Positions 1 through 7,663 of a stretch of 64,000 nt of DNA are shown one piece after another. Under the pieces are notes generated by a model. It made no database searches. It saw only the letters and a program-made list of their open reading frames with translations, and had not been told where the DNA came from. Where the stretch lies: NCBI RefSeq assembly GCF_025149915.1, contig NZ_CP102278.1, positions 682,001 through 746,000 on the forward strand, given 5' to 3'. Origin of the DNA: Coprococcus eutactus (GTDB taxonomy: Bacteria; Bacillota; Clostridia; Lachnospirales; Lachnospiraceae). How positions within the stretch are numbered: the first letter of the stretch is position 1; the number at the start of each line of letters is the position of its first letter. The position numbers and the translations under genes were made by a program.

Positions 1-1
1 G

Positions 2-568
2 ATCATTAACATATATTTCGACACTCCTTCCCACAGACTCATCAGGGACTCCATAGAAAAGCCGGTTTACAAAGAAAAGCTCAGGCTCAGAAGCTATGGA
101 GTCCCGGATGACGATTCAGAGGTTTTTATTGAGCTCAAGAAGAAATACAAATCTGTTGTGTACAAAAGGAGGCTGGAGGTGCCTGAACAGGAGGCCATGG
201 ATTATCTGGTGGGCGGTCAGCCACTGCACGAGGATTGTCAGATAGGAAGGGAGATAGATTACTTCATGCAGGTGTACAAGGATCTGGAGCCTGCGGTGGT
301 TCTCTCATATGAGCGTGATTCTTACAAAGGCATAGACGATCCGGAACTAAGGATTACATTTGACTACGATATACTCTGGCAGAACGATGATCTTACACTG
401 CAGAAAGAGCCGTATGGGCACAAGGTCATACCTGAATATAATATGTTGATGGAGATTAAGATGGCGGGCGGATTTCCATTGTGGCTGTCACATCTGCTCA
501 CAAAATACAATGTATACAGAACATCATTTTCGAAGTATGGAGAGGCATATAAACAGATGGTTGGTTGA
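2..568 (+). CDS. VTC-domain (polyphosphate polymerase-like) protein, 5' partial
   Basis: The reading frame is already open at the window edge, so only the last 188 residues are seen and the start lies outside. The visible part begins with the YFDTP motif and a run of basic residues (KEKLRLR) typical of the VTC tunnel domain that binds the phosphate chain, followed by acidic/basic ELKKKY and an EIK motif, and ends with the PLWLSHLL..TSFSKYG..Y signature seen at the end of bacterial VTC proteins. VTC domains make polyphosphate from ATP in yeast; the bacterial members in this gene setting are of unproven function. The DUF4956 gene follows 39 bp downstream, so the two are probably cotranscribed. 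Confidence 0.85.
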   Translation: MINIYFDTPSHRLIRDSIEKPVYKEKLRLRSYGVPDDDSEVFIELKKKYKSVVYKRRLEVPEQEAMDYLVGGQPLHEDCQIGREIDYFMQVYKDLEPAVVLSYERDSYKGIDDPELRITFDYDILWQNDDLTLQKEPYGHKVIPEYNMLMEIKMAGGFPLWLSHLLTKYNVYRTSFSKYGEAYKQMVG

Positions 569-607
569 CATAAGTCAAGGGCAAACATAAGCAGGAGGAT
601 ATAGAAG

Positions 608-1288
608 ATGACAGGATTATTTAACAGTGTATTTGGTACAGCGACAACGATAACGGTGCAGGAGTTTCTAATCTGCATAGCGGTATCTCTTGCGATAGGC
701 GTATTCCTTGCAGGGGTGTACGCGTTTAGGAGTAAATATACACAGAGCTTTTTGGTGACACTGGCACTCATACCAGCAGTCGTGTGCGTGGTGATAATGA
801 TGGTAAATGGTAATGTTGGCGCTGGCGTTGCGGTGGCAGGAGCTTTTAGTCTGGTGAGATTCAGATCAGTGCCCGGCTCGGCAAAGGAGATATGCGCAAT
901 ATTTCTTGCGATGGGAGCAGGTCTTGTGACCGGAATGGGATTTATCGGATACGCGGTATTACTTGCGATAATACTTGGCGGAGCAATGTTCGCTTGCAGT
1001 CTTACGGGATTTGGCGGCGGAAGGGATGAAGAGAGAGCCCTGAAGATCACTGTGCCTGAAAATCTCGACTATACAGAGGCATTTGATGAGGTACTTGCCG
1101 ACTGTACAGACAGTTACAGACTGACAAATGTGAAAACGACCAGCATGGGAAGTCTGTTCAAGCTTACATATGTGGTAAAACTTAAGAAAGATACAAATCA
1201 GAAGGATATGATAGACAGACTCAGGGTGAGAAATGGCAACTTAGAGATCATGCTGACACAGGTGGATTCGGGGGATATAACATTATAA
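608..1288 (+). CDS. DUF4956 domain membrane protein
   Basis: A 226-residue integral membrane protein with about four hydrophobic segments in residues 12-140 and a soluble C-terminal domain of about 85 residues. The strongly conserved stretch FSLVRFRS.PG.AKEI followed by glycine-rich membrane segments (residues about 80-125) identifies the DUF4956 family. A GGAGG site lies 9 bases before the ATG. DUF4956 genes usually sit beside VTC-domain genes, as here, and are presumed to work with them at the membrane, but the biochemical role is not known. Family assignment is secure; function is not. Confidence 0.85.
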   Translation: MTGLFNSVFGTATTITVQEFLICIAVSLAIGVFLAGVYAFRSKYTQSFLVTLALIPAVVCVVIMMVNGNVGAGVAVAGAFSLVRFRSVPGSAKEICAIFLAMGAGLVTGMGFIGYAVLLAIILGGAMFACSLTGFGGGRDEERALKITVPENLDYTEAFDEVLADCTDSYRLTNVKTTSMGSLFKLTYVVKLKKDTNQKDMIDRLRVRNGNLEIMLTQVDSGDITL

Positions 1289-1378
1289 ATGATGACAAAT
1301 GTATGAGATGATGTTGATGATATAAAGCAGAGCAGAAATTTAGATCGGTTGGCAAATGCTTAGTAAGGAGATGATCGC

Positions 1379-3352
1379 ATGAGGAAGAATAAATATATGA
1401 GACATAGAGCGGGAATACGCACGTGTTTGGCGGTGGAGCTGACAGCGGCCATGTGCATGGCAATGCTTGCCGGATGTTCGACCGGCCAGAGCACAGGTTC
1501 GACTTCAGATACTGAGTTGGCAAGTGAAGTGAGCACAGCCACAGATGCTGACACAGATGCAGCGGATGCACAGAACACAAGTACAAAGACAGAGATGACT
1601 GTGGAGGAAATGCAGGCGGCTATAGATGAAGCCATGAGCAATGCGGCTATAGATATAACAGATATGTTCACGAAGCGGGATCTGGCGGGAACCTATGATG
1701 AGAGCGAGGCTGTAAAGATAACATTATCGGGAAAGACAGCCACATGTGACAGCTCAAATGTACATATAGAAGATGGTGTGGTGACGATCAAGGCGGCAGG
1801 TGTATACGTTCTGTCAGGGACACTCACAGACGGAACCGTCGTAGTGGATGCCGGTGATGATGACAAGGTGCAGCTTGTATTTGATGGCGTGTCGATCACG
1901 GCTGCAGACTATGCGGCGATATATGCAAAGAACGCAGACAAGGTATTTGTGACATTGACAGAGGGGACTGAGAACACCCTTACAGTGTCAGGCGACTATG
2001 TACAGACTGATGACAACAATGTGGACGCTGTCATATTTGCCAAATGTGATCTCACGCTGGGCGGCAGTGGAAGTCTTACGGTCAAGGATACCACCGGACA
2101 TGGAATCGTGTCCAAGGATGATCTGGTGGTAACGAGTGGAACCTATACGATAGATAGTCAGGATCACTGCCTGAACGGCAAAGATAGCGTAAGAATTGCG
2201 GATGGAACATTTACCCTCACCTGTGATGAAGATGGAATACATGCCGGAAACGACGATCAGCAGGATGGCTACATATATATAGAAGGTGGAGACATTGATA
2301 TATCGGTTGGAGACGATGCGATGCACGCGGAAGGCCTTTTGATCATAACCGGTGGAGATATAGACATTTCCAAGAGCTATGAGGGTATCGAGGGTTATAA
2401 GATACTGGTGACTGGCGGCGATATAGACGTGGTAGCCAACGATGACGGTTTCAATGCGGCAAGACCTGACAGCAACGGACAGAGCGATGGCACACAATCA
2501 ACCGAGGATGATCAGAGGCAGACGGATTCGTTCCAGAGAAGGACAAAAGACACAGAAACGAACAGACCAGAGCTTCCGGAAAAAGGAGACCGGCCGGGAG
2601 ACTCAGGCACACCTGGCGGATCTGGCATGGGCGCAGGCATGGATGCTGATTATGACGCATATATTCTAATAACTGGCGGAATCATCAATATCAATGCAGA
2701 CGGCGATGGAATAGATTCAAATGGTTATCTTGGCATCGCGGGTGGCAGCGTGTATGTACTCGGTCCTTCAAACAATGGAAATGGTGCGCTGGATTACGGA
2801 ATCTATGCGACTATCACCGGCGGTGAGATGGTGGCTGTGGGTGGTTCAGGCATGGAACAGGGATTTGGAGATGAGTCCACACAATGTTCTGCACTTGTCA
2901 ATTTTGATGAGTGGATAGATGTCGGAGAGACGATCACCCTAACTGATTCCAATGGTAATAAGCTCCTAACTTACAAGGCTGACAAGAAGTTTGACTCAGT
3001 TTTGATAAGTACTTCAGATATGAAACAGGGTGAGACATACACTTTGACTGCGGGAGATCAGACGAGCACATTTGCAATGGAGGATGTGACATACAGCGAA
3101 GGTCCTAGCAGCATGCAGGGACCAGGTGGAGACCCAGACAACGGCGGCATGCAGAGACCAGACAGCACAGACAACGGTGGCATGCAGAGACCAGACAGCA
3201 CAGGCAACGGCGGCATGCAGAGACCAGACAGCACAGGCGACGGTTCAGGCGCTGGAAATTCACAGAACTCAGATAAGAGACAGAACGGTGGGCAAGATAA
3301 CAGCACTCAGTCCACAGAAACGCTTAAAAATACAGAAAGTATAAGCATATAA
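1379..3352 (+). CDS. Cthe_2159-like carbohydrate-binding lipoprotein
   Basis: A 657-residue exported lipoprotein: basic N-terminus, hydrophobic stretch and a lipobox LAGC with the modified cysteine at residue 33. After a Ser/Thr/Asp-rich linker, residues about 110-560 carry repeating Gly/Asp-rich turns (DGIHAGND, GDDAMHAEG, GDGIDSNG) that suggest a calcium-loaded parallel beta-helix, as in Clostridium thermocellum Cthe_2159, a polygalacturonate-binding protein. The C-terminal tail is low-complexity, with three 11-residue copies of GNGGMQRPDST. AAGGAG precedes the ATG. It closes the VTC/DUF4956 cluster, and the recurring trio suggests a joint surface role. Sugar specificity cannot be read from sequence. 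Confidence 0.8.
   Translation: MRKNKYMRHRAGIRTCLAVELTAAMCMAMLAGCSTGQSTGSTSDTELASEVSTATDADTDAADAQNTSTKTEMTVEEMQAAIDEAMSNAAIDITDMFTKRDLAGTYDESEAVKITLSGKTATCDSSNVHIEDGVVTIKAAGVYVLSGTLTDGTVVVDAGDDDKVQLVFDGVSITAADYAAIYAKNADKVFVTLTEGTENTLTVSGDYVQTDDNNVDAVIFAKCDLTLGGSGSLTVKDTTGHGIVSKDDLVVTSGTYTIDSQDHCLNGKDSVRIADGTFTLTCDEDGIHAGNDDQQDGYIYIEGGDIDISVGDDAMHAEGLLIITGGDIDISKSYEGIEGYKILVTGGDIDVVANDDGFNAARPDSNGQSDGTQSTEDDQRQTDSFQRRTKDTETNRPELPEKGDRPGDSGTPGGSGMGAGMDADYDAYILITGGIININADGDGIDSNGYLGIAGGSVYVLGPSNNGNGALDYGIYATITGGEMVAVGGSGMEQGFGDESTQCSALVNFDEWIDVGETITLTDSNGNKLLTYKADKKFDSVLISTSDMKQGETYTLTAGDQTSTFAMEDVTYSEGPSSMQGPGGDPDNGGMQRPDSTDNGGMQRPDSTGNGGMQRPDSTGDGSGAGNSQNSDKRQNGGQDNSTQSTETLKNTESISI
3137..3235 (+). 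repeat. Three tandem 33-bp coding repeats
   Basis: Three consecutive 33-bp units at 3137-3169, 3170-3202 and 3203-3235 differ at only a few bases and encode GNGGMQRPDST-type repeats in the tail of the surface lipoprotein. Because the unit is a multiple of three, copy number can change without breaking the frame. The repeat lies outside the predicted beta-helix and probably forms a flexible linker. Confidence 0.9.
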
Positions 3353-3469
3353 AATAAAATTCTAGAATAAAATTCCAGACACTTTATTATCCAAAACAGT
3401 TGATTTATTTGCAAAAATGCTTAATATTATAAAGATGTGACATCTGATAAAGTCGGAAGGAGTGTACAG

Positions 3470-4000
3470 ATGAGGTTATATGTTGCGAGACATGGAGAGA
3501 CAGAATGGAATAGACTGAACAAGGTCTGTGGCAGGACGGACTCCCCTCTTACAGATACAGGACTCAGACAGGCACAGCTCCTTGCAGACAAGTTGGATGA
3601 CTGCCCTATTGATGTGATAATAGCATCTCCGCTTTCGAGAGCGCAGAAGACGGCCCAGGCGGTTGCTCAGAGAAAACATTTGCAGGTCGTTACGGACGAC
3701 AGGCTCATAGAGCAGGATTACGGTGTGTATGAGGGGGTTCCTAGAGATGATGAGGATTTCCTCAATAATAAGAGGATGTTTGCCTATAGATACCCAGGTG
3801 GAGAATCCATGATGGATATAGCCAGGAGGACGTACGATCTCATCATAGAGACGAAGAAGCGAGATCCGGATTCGTCGGTGCTGTTTGTATGCCACAATGG
3901 AATATGCCGCGTGATATGCAGTTATTTTAGGGATATGACCAACGAGGAGTATTTTGAATTTAGTCAGGACAATTGCGGATACAATGTATATGAGTTCTGA
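3470..4000 (+). CDS. Histidine phosphatase family protein
   Basis: A 176-residue enzyme of the phosphoglycerate mutase-like superfamily. The RHGETEWN motif puts the phospho-accepting histidine at residue 8; the second catalytic histidine is His142 in CHNGICR, and SPLSRAQKTA supplies the usual arginine. The ATG at 3470 is chosen over the GTG at 3437 because GGAAGGAG lies just upstream of it and the protein then begins directly with the first beta strand (MRLYVARHG). Family members hydrolyse varied phosphoesters, so the substrate is open. The stop overlaps an ATG of the next frame, and the transporter gene follows immediately, indicating one transcript. Confidence 0.85.
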   Translation: MRLYVARHGETEWNRLNKVCGRTDSPLTDTGLRQAQLLADKLDDCPIDVIIASPLSRAQKTAQAVAQRKHLQVVTDDRLIEQDYGVYEGVPRDDEDFLNNKRMFAYRYPGGESMMDIARRTYDLIIETKKRDPDSSVLFVCHNGICRVICSYFRDMTNEEYFEFSQDNCGYNVYEF

Positions 4001-4020
4001 TGGCAAGGAGTGTTAGGGAT

Positions 4021-5082
4021 ATGTTTGGATTGTTAATAGATTCATTTAAGGATGCATTGTTTGATACGGTCAAACTCATCCCGTTTCTGTTCATCACCTA
4101 CGTGATCATGGAATGGCTTGAGAGAAAGACTGCGGGCAGACAGGCAAATGTGTTGAAGAAGGCAGAAAAACTTGGACCTTTGCTTGGCGGAGTGCTGGGT
4201 ATAGTGCCACAGTGTGGATTTTCGCTCATGGCATCAAACCTGTACAGTGGGGGAGTAATAGGAGCAGGTGTGCTCATAGCAGTATTTATGTCAACATCGG
4301 ATGAGATGCTCCCGATAATGCTCTCAAATGATGCCATAAGTGCCGGAACTATAGCAAAGATTCTTGTGACAAAGGCTGTTATAGCAGTTATAACGGGCTA
4401 TATAGTGGGATTTGTGCTGGACAGGCTCAGAAAACCAGTGGAAGTGAAGAGGATAGAACACGGACACGGTCATGTACATCAGGATCAACATGGGCATATG
4501 CATGGCGAAGCTGCGGCAGAAAATACACAGTATCCCCAGAACATAGTTTACAACAATATAAAGGGTGAGAAAAACAATGGCGGACACGTGCATGATTACG
4601 TTCATGAGCACAGCCACGATCACGGACATTACGGAGAGAAAAATATACATGAGGTGTGTGAACAGGAACACTGTGACTGCGAGGGCGGCGTGCTGAGGTC
4701 GGCATTGGTACACACTGCAAAGATTGCGATATTCATATTCATTTTTACCCTGATAATAAATATAGTTATAGAGTTGGTTGGGGAGGATACCATAGCAAGG
4801 ATATTCAATGATGTGCCAGTTCTTGGTGAGGCTTCGGCTGCTCTGGTGGGACTCATACCTAACTGTGCGGCTTCAGTGATCATAACAGAGCTTTATCTTC
4901 AGGGGATACTCAGTGCCGGAGCCATGATGTCCGGACTTCTCGTGAGTGCCGGGGTGGGACTTGTTGTTTTGTTCAGAATGAACAGACACAGACCAGCTGA
5001 GAATATTAGAATAGCAGCGGTGCTCTATGCAGCGGGACTTATGTGGGGACTTCTCATAAATGCGGCAGGAATAACATTTTAA
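4021..5082 (+). CDS. Putative manganese/heavy-metal exporter (ArsP_2 type)
   Basis: An integral membrane protein of 353 residues with two similar halves of about five membrane segments each, separated by a long polar loop. Each half has a conserved GLIPNCA- or GIVPQCG-type motif within a membrane segment, as in the family named putative 10TM heavy-metal exporter or putative manganese transporter. The loop (residues about 150-220) is packed with HGH, HVH and HSHDHGH clusters and ends in EHCDCE, an obvious metal-binding segment. Start 4021 is preferred over the ATG at 4000 because AAGGAG sits 10 bases before it. The metal is not decided by sequence. Confidence 0.75.
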   Translation: MFGLLIDSFKDALFDTVKLIPFLFITYVIMEWLERKTAGRQANVLKKAEKLGPLLGGVLGIVPQCGFSLMASNLYSGGVIGAGVLIAVFMSTSDEMLPIMLSNDAISAGTIAKILVTKAVIAVITGYIVGFVLDRLRKPVEVKRIEHGHGHVHQDQHGHMHGEAAAENTQYPQNIVYNNIKGEKNNGGHVHDYVHEHSHDHGHYGEKNIHEVCEQEHCDCEGGVLRSALVHTAKIAIFIFIFTLIINIVIELVGEDTIARIFNDVPVLGEASAALVGLIPNCAASVIITELYLQGILSAGAMMSGLLVSAGVGLVVLFRMNRHRPAENIRIAAVLYAAGLMWGLLINAAGITF

Positions 5083-5100
5083 TAGTTTAGACAAGACAAC

Positions 5101-5136
5101 AAAAAGGAGATTGTGAAAATACAATCTCCTTTTGCT
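5101..5136. terminator. Bidirectional terminator hairpin
   Basis: AAAAGGAGATTGT pairs with ACAATCTCCTTTT around a short AT-rich loop, with A-tract and T-tract on the two sides. It lies between the convergent metal exporter and zinc-ribbon genes and can serve both. Confidence 0.8.
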
Positions 5137-5144
5137 TGTGTGTG

Positions 5145-5390
5145 CTATTTGATTCGTTTTTTACCGCAAACTGGACACACATCCTGACTTGTGGGCTGTC
5201 CGCATCCCCAGCATATCCATGTGTCACCTGTTTCGGTGGTGCCCTCTGAAGTCTTCTGAGTCGGTTTCATTTTGAAATTTTTGGAAACAATCTCGACATT
5301 ACCGTTTTCATCAAGAGTGGTCTGCATATCGGTTAATGTGGCATCCTCAGCAGGTTTGCTTTTTTTCTTTTTCCCAAATCCAAATCCCAT
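5145..5390 (-). CDS. Small zinc-ribbon protein
   Basis: An 81-residue protein starting MGFGFGKKKK, with a basic N-terminus, a charged middle and a C-terminal ribbon with two CxxC pairs (CWGC and CPVC) followed by GKKRIK. The four cysteines should bind one zinc. The ATG at 5390 is chosen because the longer upstream frame has no ribosome site and begins in AT-rich leader; CAGGGG precedes 5390. Such rubredoxin-like ribbons are common as small uncharacterised proteins in Clostridia. No function can be inferred. Confidence 0.65.
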   Translation of the reverse strand: MGFGFGKKKKSKPAEDATLTDMQTTLDENGNVEIVSKNFKMKPTQKTSEGTTETGDTWICWGCGQPTSQDVCPVCGKKRIK

Positions 5391-5510
5391 TTTATAACCC
5401 CTGTTTCTATAACATATATAGTTTATTTTAAAGCAATATGTACAAATAGGCAATAGGGATTTGGTAAGTTACACAATGTTTTGGTTGAAAATGTTCAATA
5501 AAATATGTGG

Positions 5511-6239
5511 CTACTGCCATGCACCGTCAAAGGTGATGACCTGGCCGTTCAGATAGTTTCCACAGCCGGCTATGCGGCATATGAACTCAGCGGCTTCCTG
5601 TGGCGTTGCCATGCGTCCTGCGGGGATCTCATCCTCCAGCATCTGACGTTCATCAGGCGAGAGATGACCGTTCATGGTCGTATCCACTGCGCCAAAGGCT
5701 ATTGCATTGACCGCTATGCCACTTGGGGCGAGCTCTTTGCCGAGAGCTTTTGAAAATGAGTTTACAGCGCCTTTGGAGGCTGAGTAGGCAACCTCACAGG
5801 AAGCTCCGCAGCATCCCCACACAGATGAGACATTTATGATATGGCCTTTGTGAGCGCGTACCATATAAGGAACAACTCTGTTGCAGCTGTTAAACACTGA
5901 GTATATGTTGGATTTCATGGTTCTGTCAAAATCTTTGATGGTCATGTCGGTGAGAAGCCCTACGTAGGATATTCCGGCGTTGTTCACCAACAGAGCTATA
6001 TCATCACCGAATGTGTCTGTGATGGTTCGTATAAAATTCTCCATGAAATCCATATCCCCGGCATCCCCGCTCATTGCCAGACAGTGACATCCCTTTGCAT
6101 CAAGTTCTTTTTTGAGAGACATGAGCTCGTCTCTGTGTCTGAAAGAAGTGATCGCGATATTGTTATATGAGTCAGCAAGCTTTAAAGCAGTGGCCCTTCC
6201 GATTCCGGTAGAAGCTCCGATTATTATTGCAGTATCCAA
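5511..6239 (-). CDS. SDR-family oxidoreductase (FabG-like)
   Basis: A 242-residue short-chain dehydrogenase. The Rossmann motif GASTGIG is at residues 8-14, NNAGIS marks the dinucleotide-binding core, and Ser/Tyr/Lys catalytic residues are in the VSSVWG and YSASKGA regions. FabG-type enzymes reduce 3-oxoacyl-ACP, but this lone copy lies outside a fatty-acid operon, so the substrate is unknown. The TTG at 6239 is chosen: it starts the protein at MDTAIIIGAS, the usual family N-terminus, and AAGGAGG lies 9-10 bases before it. Its leader consists of two structured repeats, with a good promoter placing the transcript start at the first repeat. Confidence 0.85.
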   Translation of the reverse strand: MDTAIIIGASTGIGRATALKLADSYNNIAITSFRHRDELMSLKKELDAKGCHCLAMSGDAGDMDFMENFIRTITDTFGDDIALLVNNAGISYVGLLTDMTIKDFDRTMKSNIYSVFNSCNRVVPYMVRAHKGHIINVSSVWGCCGASCEVAYSASKGAVNSFSKALGKELAPSGIAVNAIAFGAVDTTMNGHLSPDERQMLEDEIPAGRMATPQEAAEFICRIAGCGNYLNGQVITFDGAWQ

Positions 6240-6264
6240 AAAATGACACCTCCTTGCCATAAAT

Positions 6265-6350
6265 GTGGAACAGGCACATGAAAAGTCGCTACGCGAGGTG
6301 CCTGCGTGCTTCACAAGGACTCTCCCGTAAGCGGGTCCTCCTCGTGAAAA
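6265..6350 (-). repeat. Structured leader repeat, copy A
   Basis: An 86-bp unit read on the minus strand, ending 25 bases before the SDR start codon. It folds into a small hairpin (CCCG/CGGG) inside GGA..TCC and a larger one (GCAGGCAC/GTGCCTG) with an inner CGC/GCG stem; a CTTGTGAAG segment joins them. Copy B adjoins it and a third copy lies at 40695-40776. Base changes between copies keep the pairing, which argues for a conserved RNA. Confidence 0.75.
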
Positions 6351-6437
6351 GTGGAGCAGGCACATGAAAAGTCGCTGCGCGAGGTGCCTGCGTGCTTCAC
6401 AAGGACTCTCCCACAGAGTGGGTCCTCCTCGTGAAAA
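6351..6437 (-). repeat. Structured leader repeat, copy B
   Basis: An 87-bp unit, nearly identical to copy A and directly adjoining it on the upstream side of the SDR gene. Its first hairpin is CCCAC/GTGGG where copy A has CCCG/CGGG, a pairing-preserving change. A minus-strand promoter at 6440-6468 would start transcription within a few bases of this copy's 5' end, so both copies would be in the 5' leader RNA. Confidence 0.75.
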
Positions 6438-6439
6438 TT

Positions 6440-6468
6440 ATTATATCATGTGAATTACATGTTGAAAA
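6440..6468 (-). promoter_or_regulatory. Promoter of the SDR gene
   Basis: On the minus strand TTTTCA (6468-6463) and TATAAT (6445-6440) are separated by 17 bases. The expected start is near 6433, at the edge of leader repeat copy B. Its -35 box overlaps that of the divergent LytR_C promoter. Confidence 0.55.
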
Positions 6469-6490
6469 TAAAAAAGCACTTTGGTATACT
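6462..6490 (+). promoter_or_regulatory. Promoter of the LytR_C gene
   Basis: TTGAAA (6462-6467) and TATACT (6485-6490) are separated by 17 bases, about 95 bases before the LytR_C start codon. It is back to back with the SDR promoter, and the two -35 boxes share the same bases. Confidence 0.65.
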
Positions 6491-6584
6491 CTAGTTGTTT
6501 TTGTTGATAAACTGATGAGACTTAAATTGGATTTAAAGATACTGATCAAATATTGAAATGCATAAAGAATATGGAGGCTGTATA

Positions 6585-7172
6585 ATGGGTAAGAAAGTTA
6601 TGAAATTGTTTTTAGATACCATGCTCAGAGCTGCGGTTATAATACTAGCGGTTGCGATAGTGGTAATGCTGGTGCTCCTCGCAAAGACGATGAGCAAGAG
6701 TAAGAAGAACGACACTACAAGCAAGAAAGAGGTGTCAAGTATAGTTACAGAGGAGAATGATCCATCGGATCCTACATTTGGAGGAGACGGAGATGCTGCC
6801 GAAACAACAGATGCTTCGTCAGACGGCGAGGATTCGCAGGATCCTTCAGAGGATACAAGCTCATCAAGCGCAAAGAACGCAAAAATGGTAGTACTCAACG
6901 CATCAGGAGTATCAGGAGTTGCAGCTACATGGCAGACAACACTCACAGCTGATGGATACACATCGGTGGATATAGGAACATATCAGGGAGATACACAGTC
7001 TTCCACGACGGTATATACATCTGATTCATACGATGTAAGTTCACTTACAGCGATTCTCGGATCTGCTTCCACAAGTGCCAGAACTGACATAGACGATTCT
7101 ATGGCAGATGTAGATATAAGTGATGCGGATATTGTTGTTGTCATCGGTGTTGACAACGCAGCAAATAACTAG
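6585..7172 (+). CDS. LytR C-terminal domain (LytR_C) protein
   Basis: A 195-residue membrane-anchored protein: one N-terminal membrane segment (residues about 10-35), a Ser/Asp/Glu-rich linker, and a C-terminal LytR_C domain beginning KMVVLNASGVSGVA. In LCP proteins this domain follows the cell-wall glycopolymer transferase domain; here it stands alone, outside the membrane. The ATG at 6585 is chosen over 6558 because GGAGG lies 7 bases before it. The catalytic LCP domain is absent, so an enzymatic role is unlikely; a wall-associated accessory role is inferred. Confidence 0.75.
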   Translation: MGKKVMKLFLDTMLRAAVIILAVAIVVMLVLLAKTMSKSKKNDTTSKKEVSSIVTEENDPSDPTFGGDGDAAETTDASSDGEDSQDPSEDTSSSSAKNAKMVVLNASGVSGVAATWQTTLTADGYTSVDIGTYQGDTQSSTTVYTSDSYDVSSLTAILGSASTSARTDIDDSMADVDISDADIVVVIGVDNAANN

Positions 7173-7181
7173 AATATTATG

Positions 7182-7227
7182 AAGTCCTTTGTACTGATGG
7201 TAGTTCATCGGTACGAAGGATTTTTTT
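7182..7227 (+). terminator. Rho-independent terminator after LytR_C gene
   Basis: AGTCCTTTGTAC pairs imperfectly with GTACGAAGGATT across a 14-base loop, followed by seven T residues. Confidence 0.8.
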
Positions 7228-7663
7228 GACGGTAGTAAAAATACTGCATATTTTGAAATGGTAAAAATCAAATTGAAATCAACGCAGGATAAAAAAGTCG
7301 TAATTAAGACAAAATAACAAAAATTTGAAGCAGCAGTAAAAGAGAAACAATTTTTGTCAAGTATATATATGGTTAAATTGAATAGGCAAAAGTTATAAAA
7401 TATACTGAAAACCTTACTAAAAAACGGTGAAAATAGTGAGCTATTGGTGAAGGTTTCACAAAAAACAAAGTGCAAAGCCTATCAAAAAGCCTAGAAAATC
7501 GTCAAAATGTTGTAAAAAATGCGAACGTATACATTTTAGACAAAAGTTCAAAAAATTTTTTGAGCAATAATCACATAGAATGAAAAATGTGGATGATGTA
7601 GAATAACAATAGTTTTTAGGGTGAACAAAAACAAGATTATATACACTACGGAGGTAATTTCAA
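7228..7663. other. AT-rich intergenic region
   Basis: About 435 bases between a terminator and the sugar-ABC ATPase gene. It is rich in A and T runs, contains no convincing ORF, and no known riboswitch or clear promoter was recognised. It must hold the promoter of the following single gene. Confidence 0.5.

Noticed and set aside
1248..1586. Minus-strand open frames across 1.2-2.5 kb and similar long antisense frames elsewhere
   Set aside because: They lie opposite well-supported genes, have no ribosome sites, and show odd compositions; they are shadows of the coding strand.
3137..3235. Possible CRISPR-like array
   Set aside because: Units are directly adjoining without spacers and keep one reading frame inside the lipoprotein gene; it is a coding tandem repeat.
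3126..3344. Alternative frames over the 33-bp repeat (both strands)
   Set aside because: Open only because the repeat unit is a multiple of three; composition is repetitive and no start signals exist.
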